DNA of 64,000 nucleotides from assembly GCA_028622995.1 (NCBI GenBank), contig JAJQJQ010000015.1, positions 3,224,001-3,288,000 of the forward strand, in the 5' to 3' direction. Below, piece by piece: positions 47,355-58,500 of the stretch. The translations under genes were made by a program, and so were the position numbers. Position 1 is the first letter of the stretch, and every line of letters starts with the position of its first letter. The notes under the pieces are model-generated. The model was not told the origin of the DNA. It did no database searches and worked only from the letters and a program-made list of their open reading frames with translations. The DNA comes from Panagrolaimus kolymaensis (lineage: Eukaryota > Nematoda > Chromadorea > Rhabditida > Panagrolaimidae).

Positions 47355-48804
47355 TTAGAGTTTTGCCATCGTTGAATCATCTTTCCTTCCAATTTCTTTC
47401 AATCGTTTGTAAATTGCACCAAAATCAGGACGTTTTTCAGGGGACTTGTCCCAGCATGTTGTTATAAGAGATGCGACTGCTTTTGGTGTTTCTTTTGGCA
47501 TATCCATACGATAATCATGCATGACGATCTTGGCACGAGTTTGAAGATTTGACCATCCAGGATAAGGTTCAGCTCCATCGGCGTAAATTTCTATAAAACA
47601 AACAACCATTATAAACTTGGAAAAAAAGTGAATGAATGTGAACAAACCATATACGAGAACAGCATACGACCAAACATCTGTCTTGTGTGAATATACTTTA
47701 TTTTGCATTGTTTCGATGGCCAGCCATTTGATAGGAACCTTCTCCAGTTTTTCGTCGGTGTTCTTGTCAGCTCGATCATCGGACATACCAAAGTCGGATA
47801 TTTTGAGTTCGTTCTTTGATGAGAGGAGACAGTTTCTTGCAGCGATATCTTTATGGATGACACTTTGACGTTCGAGGTACCAGAGACCATCAGCGGATTC
47901 AGTTGCGAATCGAAGCTTTGTTCCACCAGAGAGCTTGTCTTTGTTCTTCTTGAGGTAACCAAGTAGAGAGCCACCAGGACAGAATTCCATAATGATCATG
48001 AGAGGATTTTCGTGGACAGCAACACCAAAGATTCGTACGACACTGAAAAAGAAAAGAAAAATAAAGATGATGAAAAAAATGTTGAAGAAAACGTACTGCT
48101 TGTGGCTGAATTTTCTCATAAGCCTTGCTTCTTTCATGAACTTGAGTCGAGCTTCACGAGACGCTTCATCTCTCATTGTTTTGACAGCGACATCGGATTT
48201 TCCAGCGGCATTGTTGAATACTGATAGGTAAACTTCACCAAAAGCACCTTCACCAAGTTTCTTCTTTAGTCTAAAAAAAGAATGGTTAATTAATGAAGAA
48301 ATAATAGAAATAGCTTACTTGAGAGAATCATGATTGAGCAACCATTTAGGACGTTCTATTGGAGTACGAAGTTTGCATCCGGTTTCAGTGGATAATGGAG
48401 CTTTGGTTTTGAGATGCCATGCGATGAGATCACTAACAGTTTTTTCATGATGTTCTTCGATGTAGAATGAGTTGTCCATATCTTGATTGACCATGAAGTG
48501 ACATACGCGACCATCATGGAACGCAGAAACAGCAAGTACGATTTGACCTAAAAAACAAAAAAGTTAAAAAGGCAAAAAATATAAAAAAGAAACTACCTTT
48601 GTTGTCCGTTTTTCTAAGCAGGAAGTCACCATCTTTCTTGAGCAAAGGCTCTACATCAACACGAGGAACCAGACCATGGTAGTAATCAGCAGAACGAACA
48701 GTTTCTGTGATGGACGCTTCATCCTCTTCTTGAGATACAGTTCCACCTTTTCCTTCTTTGGTGTTTGAATTTTGAGTTGATGCCGATTTCTTTTCTTTAC
48801 CCAT
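47355..48804 (-). CDS. SH2-tyrosine kinase, Fer-like group, copy 2
   Basis: Identical, as far as compared, to the gene at 40358-41807, including intron sequences and the unusual HKD, AIE and tyrosine-free activation segment. It keeps about 1.2 kb of upstream sequence in common with copy 1, so both should share the same proximal promoter. Its 3' side faces the truncated UGT, where copy 1 faces the DUF167/kinase relic region. Confidence 0.9.
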
Positions 48805-49093
48805 GTTGACAGCGATTTGAAAGCAGGATCAACGAGAGCGACGACGATGAGCAAGCACGTTTGATTTCAAACGAATGTGATGAAATTTTTTGGTTTTGCT
48901 TTCCTTTTATACTAAAATGAAGCATGATAGTATTCATGAAAAAATTTGCATAAATTTTGAATGAACTGTTGCATTCGCTAAAAAACAAAAGAGTGCAGCG
49001 GGAATGGGAAAATATGTATTTTGAATCTTCACTTTTTTAATTTCTTTCAATCACTTTTTCTTCTAGGTATTTTTGCAGAAGTAGTGGCTAATC

Positions 49094-49165
49094 ATGAGAA
49101 TTCTTCTTGGTGTAAAAGGGGTTATTGATTATGCCGTTAAAGTTCGTGTTCGAGCTGATAAGAAA
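49094..49165 (+). pseudogene. ETF beta-subunit first-exon fragment, copy 2
   Basis: Exact duplicate of the fragment at 42097-42168 within unit 2; same breakpoints. Confidence 0.8.
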
Positions 49166-49295
49166 TATTTTATTATTCATGAAGCCTGTCTGAAGACCAT
49201 ATTATTTAATTTTCGTTTTGTTATTTCGGCTTCAAGTTGTCACCGAAGACCGCAAGAGGGATAATAAAAAAATTCATGGTTTACAAAAAAAAATT

Positions 49296-49721
49296 TGAAA
49301 GAGTCAAAATTGATGAAAATGCAAGAATACCTATGCCTTTTCCGGCTTTCAAAGCCATAACTCCACCATCTGCCATGGCTATGTTCCAAGTAACAAAACA
49401 AAGCAAGTTTACCAGCCTGCTTTCAAGCAATTTTAAAAATTCACCTTTTCGATTTGACAAAGGTGATTGCTTTAAATAGTTTCATAATTTTGCTATAGCT
49501 TTTGTGCATTTTACGCTAATTAATACAATGAATCTTTGTCCGCCATTTATAGCTTTAGAAAGAATAAATACGATAAAAGATTGAATGCTTTTTGGTGTTA
49601 TTAAACATTGTTCAATTTTTAACAGAAATGTTTTTTGGAATTTTTTTGATATGCTTTTTTTAATAATGTGATTAATCAAAAGTATTGTTTTTTTCAACAC
49701 TGTAATATGCAGCTGCGATTA
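49296..49721. pseudogene. Neprilysin 5'-end fragment, copy 2
   Basis: Duplicate of 42299-42724 within unit 2; it matches that copy rather than the source gene at the diagnostic differences (CCGCCATTTATAGC against CTGCCATTTGCAGC), showing that capture came before the tandem duplication. Confidence 0.85.
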
Positions 49722-50596
49722 CTAATTTCGTTGAAAGTTGATTGTCTTTTTTTGTAGCTCCATACCTTTTTTTATATACAAAAATTATTTGCAAGTTTTT
49801 ATTTCTTTTTCATTTATTCCTCGATTTACTTTTCATCATTACAATAAATCTTTTCGGTAAAAATTTTTTTCGCTAAATAACTTTTTGGTAAACTCCTCCC
49901 ATCAAAGCAGTATGAAAACATTGATTTTTTTTATTGCTCCTTTAACTTAAAAATATGTGTGTATTTTTAAAAAAAGTTTTTATTTTTTATCATTTTAAAG
50001 ATATTATCAAACCTCCATTCTCAAACTTTTGTTCAGCATTGCTTTCTAATTCCTTAAATTTTTTCCAATGATTTTGTTTGATTATTGTCATTTTTATGAG
50101 TGAGTATTTTGAAACAAAAAAGTTTTTTTTCTTATTCGTTTCTTTTTGTGTGTTCAAGGTTATGTTTTTCCCCTCGTTTTTTTCTTCTTCATTTTATAAA
50201 GTTGCACAACGTTTCAAAATACATTTCGAAATTGAAAAGCAACCGGTTGTAGTTTTGTTTTATAAAGGATCAGTTTAATTTTTCGTTCGCCAGTTTCTTG
50301 TTCAAGTTTCTTAATTTTAAAGCCTTTAACATTTTTAACTATTTTTTTCTTCTTCTTTGAGTTTGTTCTGTGTTCCCTCTTTTTCATTACGTGGCAATCT
50401 TATCTTTTTACAAAAATTTAACACAAAAAATGTTTTAAAATTCATGTTTCATTTTTTCGGTAATTATATAAAAGCGTTTTTTTTTGTTGTAAAAGTAAAA
50501 AGTTTCTCAACCAAGTCCTCCTAAATCTTAAAAATCTAGAGACAAAACTAACGATTATTTATTTTTATTTTTTAAGAAAAAAAATGAATGAATAAG

Positions 50597-52294
50597 ATCG
50601 AATTTTTGGTGCCTTTTATGGTCAAGTCATTGGCGATGCTTTGGGTGTTCATTTTGAATTTGGTACAGCTGAATCAGCAAGAGAAATAATTTCTCGAAAT
50701 AAACAAGAAAGGCTTAATTTAAAATTGGACCAAATCATGCCAATTCTTGGAGTTGAACCCGACTCTATTACAACTGGTCAAGTAAGCAACAACAACAAAA
50801 AATATTAAAGGTTGCTTTTGTTTAATTTTTAGTTTACGGATGATACTGAAATGGCTTTATGTTTGGCTCGTTCGATTGTTGCTAAACAAGGCTATGATAG
50901 AGTTGATGTTGCTTGTTCGTATGCTTATTGGCTCAATGTAACTCTTCCAATGACAGCGGGTATAACAACGAGAATAGCTCTAAGATCCAACTTCTTTAAA
51001 AAATATGGTATGTCAAAAAAAATTTATAGAAAAAAAACACTCCTTGAAAGTTTCCTAAAAAATTAGAAAAATAATAATTAAGTTTTTAGAAAGACCCATT
51101 CCTTCATCAACAAATTGGCGTCAAGCATTTACAGATGAAGAAAAGAATAAGATTGTTGAAAAAATAAACGAAAATGTTTTGAAACAAAATGGTAAAAGTT
51201 TGAGCAATGGATCGTTGATGCGTATTTCACCTTTAGCTATTGCGTTTAGAAATATGAATGATTCTGAGTTAGTTTTTAATGCAAAATGGTTTTGTTGCCC
51301 CGGTCATAAACGTAAATTTCAGGTTGAGAGATTTAGCAAAACTTGATGCTTCAATTACACATTCTCATCCAGTGGCATTTTATGCAGCTGCAACCTATGT
51401 TATTGCTTTTGCTGCATTGCTAAAAGGAGCCAAAAAAGAAGTAAAGTTTAGTTTAGAAACGGCTTTAATAAAGTTAATTAATTCTAGGAAGCATATAACA
51501 AAGCATTTGAATCAGGGATGAGCGGACGTGACTTTTCCTTTAACGGACGGATAACGAAACGGACGTCAGGCAGTTCCGTAAAAGCGGATACGGACACGGA
51601 AATCCAAAAGTGCCCGGATATCCGCAAAAACGGATACGGACACGGATATTTGTATTAGAATTTTCATTTTTATAGCTTACACGGACACGGATACGGATAA
51701 GGGATTTTTAAAATTTTTTTTACGGACACGGATACGGATACGGACGTGCAAAACACACGGATATCCGCGGAAACGGACACGGACACGGATATCCGCTCAG
51801 CCCTGATTTGAATCAGCTGAAACTGATATGGTTCGAGAATTTATGAAGGATGCCAAAACTCATGCCATTCCAGTTAAACTTTATCAAGAAGATTTTTCTC
51901 AACCTTTTGTCACATGCGGCGGAGATGATAAATTTATGGGTTATTTGGGAGTAAAAACTTACTCAAACCAAAAATATTTCTAATGCCTTCTTTCAACTTT
52001 CAGATTGCACTTCAAAGCGCTTTTCATGAACTTTTACATGCTGAAAGTTTTGCTAGCGGATTAGAAAATGTTATATCTCGCGGTGGTGATGCTGATACCA
52101 ATGGCTGTATTGTCGGAGCGTTGCTAGGTGCAAGATTTGGTGCAAATTCCATTCCAAATGAATGGATTGAAAGTGTTCGAAGGGCTACACCATGTTTATT
52201 TTGTGAAGCGAATGGAAGAGAATCAATTGACATGAGCTTTTTATCAATCAAAGATATGGATACTTTGGTTCCAGAATTAGCAAAAATCAGCTAA
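50597..52294 (+). pseudogene. ADP-ribosylglycohydrolase broken by a hAT MITE, copy 2
   Basis: Same exon sequences and the same MITE insertion as copy 1 at 43600-45297. No compensating change is seen, so neither copy in this window can encode the full enzyme without splicing across the element. The possible mini-exon with a start codon is at 50444-50459. Confidence 0.8.
51513..51805. mobile_element. hAT-type MITE with CGGATAC/CGGACAC repeats, copy 2
   Basis: Duplicate of 44516-44808 with the same ATTTGAAT flanks (51505-51512, 51806-51813); copied by the tandem duplication, not by an independent insertion. Confidence 0.93.
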
Positions 52295-52869
52295 TTGTGA
52301 ATCGTTAAATTCGATTTAAAATATGAAATTAAAACCATGCCTTCTTAAATTTTAAATTACAATTTTTTTAAATGTTTGCATTGTTACTACCACCATTAAC
52401 TTTAAAAAAAATCTAACATGGAAAAAAGAAAATTGTTTTATATTTGTAATAAAAAAAAATCCCATTACATAAGAATAATATTTTATAAATTATGGAGAAA
52501 AAACCGCTCATCCCAAAAAATCACGAAACATGAAACAATAAGAAAAAAATTGAACTTTGTGTTTGACCTTTGTAAAACTAACACAAACTCGAAACCATTG
52601 AGCACATAAATTTTTACTTTCTTTTTTATGTCAATCACTTTCTTTTAGTTTGAAAATTAATATTAATTTTGATCGCATCAAACTTGTCAATTTTCACGCT
52701 TTCTTGTTAAAGAAAGAGGCCAATTGATAAGAGAAAGATCGATATGACACAAACATGCATAATTCGATCAAGTCCAAAAAGTTGTATAAAAATGAAACCC
52801 AAATATTGCCTTTTTCTCATTAATGTTTTTTGATCACTTTGGGTAGCATCGAACTTTAATTAAAGAAAA

Positions 52870-54769
52870 ATGAAATTATTAGTTACATTAATTTTAATTT
52901 TAAATATTTTATTATTTGGTAATGCCGCAAAATTATTGGTATTTAGTTTTAGTGGAAGTAAAAGTCATATGATTTCACAAGGAAGGGTTGCAGATGCTTT
53001 AGCTTTAGAAGGACATGATGTTGTAAGTAGTTTTTTTTTCAATGCGAACTTTCTGTATTTCGCAAATTTCTTATCCACTCTCAATTTTTTTAGACCTTTC
53101 TAAGTGTGGATGCAGTAATTCCAACAAAAGATTTCCAAACATCTAAACTTGCAAAAGAAATAATAATTGGAAGAATTCCAGAAGAAAGAAAAATATTTTG
53201 GCAACAAAGTAAAGCTTCTTACATGGAAGCTCTTTTTAAAGATCCTGGCTTATTTGATTCATATACTTCGATATCTCCTTTCGTCCAATCTATTGATATG
53301 ATTATGGAAGGTAAGTGTGAGGAGGAGATTTCAAAGGATTAACAACAACTCAACAACTTCTTTTATTTTTAGTTGCACTAACTGAAGATAAAGAAACCAT
53401 AGAAAAATTAAAAGCTGAAAAATTTGATGCCATTTTTGTTGAACAATTATTTCCACATGGTAATGCCCTCGGACATTTACTTGGAATCAAAATTCAATTC
53501 ATTATTCACAGTTGTCCATTGATGGAACATTTCACTTCACTTTTTGGTATTCCTAATCCCACTGGATGGGTTCCATCGATTGGGAGTTTATCAATATCAG
53601 ATAAAATGACATTCTTTGATCGAGCTCGAAATGAATTGGAACATCATCTTTTGAATGCAGGATATTCGCAATTATTTCATGGTGCCACGGATCTCTTTCG
53701 TAAACTTTATGGTTCATCATTTCCTGATGTTAGAGATATTTTAAAAGAAAATGCTCCATTAATTTTCGTTTCGGTTAATGAATTCATTGAATTTCCTCGT
53801 CCCATTTTCCATAACATCATTTATTTTGGTGGACTTGGAATGAATGGAGTTAAAAATGAATCATTGCAAGAGCCATTTGCGAATGAAATGACGAAAGGAA
53901 AAAATGGAGTAATTTCCTTTTCACTTGGGTCAAACGTGGATTCAACAAATCTTCCACAAATTGTAAAGAAAAATCTTATCGATGCCTTCGCAGATTTTCA
54001 TGATTATCATTTCATCGTAAAATTAGAAGCTACCGATGCAATTGGAATTGAATATGCTAAAACTAAATCAAATATTTATGTAACTCATTGGGCTCCACAA
54101 TCCATTCTTTTGCAACATCCTCGATTGAAGCTTTTTTTCACTCATGGCGGTTATAATAGTTTATTGGAAGTTGCTCTTTCGGGTAAACCCGTACTTCTCA
54201 TGCCAATGATGTATGATCAAACAAGAAATGGACAAATTGTGGAAAGAAATGGTTGGGGAAAAGTTTTAAATAAAATGGAATTATTGAATGGAAAAAATGA
54301 ACTTGTTCAAACTTTGAATGAAATTTTAACTAACACAAAGTAAGTTAAATAAATAGATCACAATTCGCGGCTGAAATCCTAGTAATAAGCTCTAAAAATA
54401 AGATAAAGAAAAATAAAGAGCAGCGAAAATTAAAACACATTTCTAAATTCTTATCCATTGATTTTCAGATACCTAAACGGCGCTCAAAGAATTAAGCATT
54501 TACTTGAAACTAAACCATTTAGCGCACATGAAATTTTTGTTAAAAATGTTCAATTTGTTCTTGATAATGGTGGAAAATTACCCGAATTAAAACCAGCTTC
54601 AATGAATATGAATTTTATAACCCAAAATAATCTTGATGTTTATGCATTTATTTTTGCTATTTTAGCATTATTAGTTGCTTTTATTTTCATTTTTGTAGCC
54701 TATTGTATTAGATTAATAACTTCTTTTGTTTCGATTCATCCTCCGCCAAATGTTAAAAAAATAAATTAG
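52870..54769 (+). CDS. UDP-glucuronosyltransferase, complete copy
   Basis: Exons 52870-53022, 53094-53310, 53373-54339 and 54469-54769 give about 545 residues. There is a signal peptide (MKLLVTLILILNILLFGNAA), an acceptor-binding N-terminal half, and the UGT signature beginning WAPQSILLQHP, then FFTHGGYNSLLE and GKPVLLMPMMYDQ, where the His, Gln and Asp residues bind UDP-sugar. A single membrane helix near the end (AFIFAILALLVAFIFIFVAY) anchors it in the ER with a short cytosolic tail ending VKKIN. UGTs conjugate small lipophilic compounds, including xenobiotics. This copy retains the 3' part missing from the left copy. Confidence 0.92.
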
Positions 54770-54850
54770 GATTATTTGGAATAAAAAACAACAAAACAGG
54801 TTGAACAAAAAAAATTCTCTTTCTTTTCTTTTGAATTAAAAATATGAGTG

Positions 54851-55159
54851 GTCGCCGGGTGTTGTGGCGAGCACTTGTAAACGCAAGTTGCACGCCGGCG
54901 TCAGCTACGAATATAAAAGTTAAGAGAAATTCTAAAGAATTTGAATTTCTCACAGTGTTTGGCGGTTCACTGTTATCTCTTCCTTCGGGAATTGGAACGT
55001 ATCCCCTTATTCGTAGTTGTAAACTATGAGGTTGCTGCAAACCTACAGCTAGTGTTGACCTTGATGTATCTTAATAGAATCAGGGAACACTGGAAAAACC
55101 CTATCTTCGGGTACGGTTTTCTTAGACTAAGCAGCCGGTCATTAAGTTGACCGAGGACT
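54851..55159 (+). ncRNA. Structured Pol III-type RNA; 5' part resembles SRP RNA Alu domain
   Basis: A GC-richer block of about 305 nt ending in TTTTT (55159-55163), a Pol III terminator. Its start reads GCCGGGTGTTGTGGCGAGC followed by ACTTGTAA, which lines up with the SRP Alu-domain start (GCCGGG, a GGTGGCG-like loop and a TGTAA turn). Folding supports it: GCCGG (54854) pairs with CCGGC (54895), GTGT with GCAC around loop TGTGGCGA, and GTCAGCT (54900-54906) pairs perfectly with AGTTGAC (55145-55151) near the 3' end, like helix 5. Several UUCG-type hairpins follow. I cannot find a clear helix 8 GGAAAC/GGAGCAG core, so SRP identity is probable, not proven. Another Pol III RNA is the alternative. 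Confidence 0.5.
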
Positions 55160-55163
55160 TTTT

Positions 55164-55503
55164 GCAAAAAAAATTTCTCATTTTTTTTATCATATTCAGC
55201 ATCAGTCAACCCATTGCTGACATATGTGGTTCAAAACATTAAAAATCCTTAAATCCACCCTAAATTACCCTATTTTGAAAGTTTTACACATATAAAACCA
55301 TCAAAATTGCAGTATCTCCTCATTAGGTATTTCGTATTCCTCCCTAATAAAATGCGTTAAAACTATACAGCCTCCAGCCTAATCAATACAACCAATAAAA
55401 GTAAGACAAAAATAAAAAACAAAGAAATTTATTAAAAGATAAATTAACAAGAATGGAACAAAATCAAAAAAATAAACGATGAGATACAATTCCCAAAGAT
55501 CCT
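55164..55503. other. Spacer between RNA gene and TAF1
   Basis: No exon recognised; contains the TAF1 3' UTR on the minus strand. Confidence 0.5.
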
Positions 55504-58500
55504 TTACAATACTTCAAAATCATCATCAAGCCGAAGACGCTTGGGTGAAATCACATCACTGTCATCGTCGGAAGAGGAGCTTAAAGCGAGTTGTTCCTTT
55601 GAAAATTGACCAGCTTCACTCATGTTTGATACAACAAGATTTGCAAAATTATCACGCGCTGCTTCGTCTAAAAGCAAAAAAATGATAAATGTGTTTAATA
55701 GTTTTACAAAAAGCTTACCATCGTCGGTGTCCGAATCGCTATCACCAGGAGCAACTTGAGATGACATTTCGTCTTCGTTATCATCAAGACTTAAATCAGA
55801 ATCATCCTTGATATCGACACACATATCATCATCTAAAATATTGCATCTTAAGCTTAGAAATCTTTACAAAAAATATTTACCTAATCCAGCCCTTGTTTGT
55901 TCATCATAAACATCAATGATTTCAGACATGGGTCGATCAGGATCTTCTTTAACAGTATCAAGTTCGGCTAGTTGAGTAGGTGATGGTGCAAGAACAACAG
56001 ATTTGACATCTTTTTTAAGAATTGAATCCAAAGAAAACTCTTCTTCTTCAACAATTGGAACACCTTCATCTGCTTTCTTTCTTCTAATATTTGCTTCTAA
56101 TTCAGCAAGTATATCACCTCGTTGACAAATTGAAGCATCGACATAATTCAGAATTTCAATGGCTTTGAGAGTGAAAATATTCTTAACACCATTATAAGTT
56201 TCACTATTAGCTTTGATTTGTTCCATATCCCGACGAAATTGACCAACTGTAAGATATTTACGTTCTTTAATGTTCTGTAAAATCATTCCGAAATGCATTG
56301 GATTTATAACGATGTCATAATATTTTGGTGCCTAAAACAAAGAAGTTGTATTAAAGAAGCAATAGTCTACAGCAAACAATGGCCACAATCACTTATGCAA
56401 ACACCCTTAAAATTTTAATCCTTACTTTTTTAACATCAACCTTTGCATGAAATGCAGCACTTTTAGGAATATTTTTGCAACCATCAATAATTTCTTCCAA
56501 TAAGTAAGATAATCCAACGATGTCATCTTCATTCAGCAAAGGATTAATTCGTTTTTCAATTTCGATAAGAGTTGATTCATTTTCTTGGATTTTTTGAACA
56601 GCGGCTTTAATCACGTTTTTTGCAGATTTTGTAATATCATGATCCTTACCAAAATATGCGTTACAATTCTCAAGTATTAGTACAAAATCTTTTATGAAAT
56701 CATTTCGAAGTTGATAAGAATTGCTTGTAATTTTTCTGTGAATTCTTTGAAGAGTCATCGGATTCTTGATACTTTTGTTATAATCAGGGAATTCTTTTTC
56801 ACTTACAGGATACATTAACTCTTCAGAATCAGATAGATTTTTAAGTTCGAGAAAAATTCCTTCAAGCGCAGTTGCCATAGTAACTTTAGGATCAGCTCTT
56901 CGTCGAGGGATAGGAATAGATTTATGAGATTTAGAAAGATGATCGACATCATTCACGGCTGATCTTCTTCGAATTATTCCAGCCATAGATTTTTTCGATT
57001 TCAATGTTGGTCCTTCATCATCCGAGTCATCGTCTCCATCATTATCCGCATCACCAGTTAAGAAAGAAGTTCGGAGATCACCATTGCCTTCTTGATTCTT
57101 TATAGCTTTGATGGCATTTTTTGGCATTTTTCTTTTCAATTCACTTCGATATTTACCATATTCTGGACAATTCCTATTTGATTTCGCATGACCTTGTTCA
57201 CCACAAGCAGAGCAATAGATTTTTAGATCCTTTTTTGGTTTTGGTAGTGCTTTATTCCGGATAAATCTTTCATTTCTTGTCGTTCGAATTTTTACATAAG
57301 CTTCAGTAAGTTGGAGATTTGAAATAATTTCAGAGTGAACCTAAAAATTTTGATATCCAATAAAAGCTTGCATAAAACAAACGAAAAAAACTTACAACTT
57401 CATTTCCACTTGCATCCCGAAAAGTTCGAACAATCTTCAACTTTTTCATTTTATTATCACGATTCCATACTGATTGAAGGGCTTTTCGAGAGCTTTCCAA
57501 ATTTTGTGTAACAACCGTTTCATCACTTACAGGAGCAAAATTTAACAAAGATTTTGGAAGAGATTCTTTTTCAGCAGATGTTGAAGGGCCAGGAATATTT
57601 GGTGGTGTAAGAGATGGAGACGGTTTGCTATCTTCACCATGAACCATTCGCATTAAATCATCGAAATCCTTTTGTTCACTTCCGTCACCAACTTTTTTTT
57701 TGATACTTTTTTTAGGCAGCGGCTTCTTTGATCGAGTTGATAGTGAAGAGTTTTTTCCCAAAGCTTAAAAAAATAGTGTAATCAATTTGTAATAATAAAA
57801 AAATCAAAATTACCTGTTGTTACAATATTTTCTAATCTTGCAACCATTTCTTCATCGTGTTCATCTTCTTCGGCACTTGAACCATCATCAGATGATAAAT
57901 CAGCAGCATTGGATAAAGTTTTATTTTGGAGATCAAAAATTCTTTGACAATATTGTTTGTATTCTTGGTGCATATCAGCATAATTCATTCGTATGTTACC
58001 ACGAGCAAATCGGGCCAATCCAGATAAATTCGACCGAGCTTTAGCTGCTTGAGTTGAAAGTGTACGAATAACACCAATAATTTCCCATCGACTCAATGCA
58101 TTGATTTCTTCATCACGAACACCGTATTCCTTACAAATTTCTTTAGCTTTTTTTAATGGCAGCTTTCTAAAATCCGCATTTGTTCCATTGACGAGTCGTT
58201 TTTGAACAGGAGGAGCATCTTCTTTTTGTGGTTTTGCTGTTACACGAACATATGAATAACCTGCACCACAACCAGTTGGATCAGCAATACCACTTTGATC
58301 AAGAACACATTTGCCCATTTCAGCAGCTAAAAATGCTCGCGTGGTATTCCATGGAGCACATTTTATATCATCTTCTATTACAACTTCATCATCACTATCA
58401 TTTTCAACACCAGCACAAATATATTTCTTTTCATAACCAGCATCTTTGAGTCTTTGTTCAGCAGCAAGCATAGAATAATTGGCACAGCACATTTCTGGTG

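Larger units (their letters stand above)
47202..54198. repeat. Tandem duplication, unit 2 (6,997 bp)
   Basis: Direct repeat of 40205-47201. At the junction the left side matches the end of unit 2 (CCCGTACTTCTC) and the right side the start of unit 1 (CAAACTTGAAAGC). The two parental ends share only CA, so the event looks like microhomology-mediated joining or template switching, with no transposon at the breakpoint. Confidence 0.95.
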
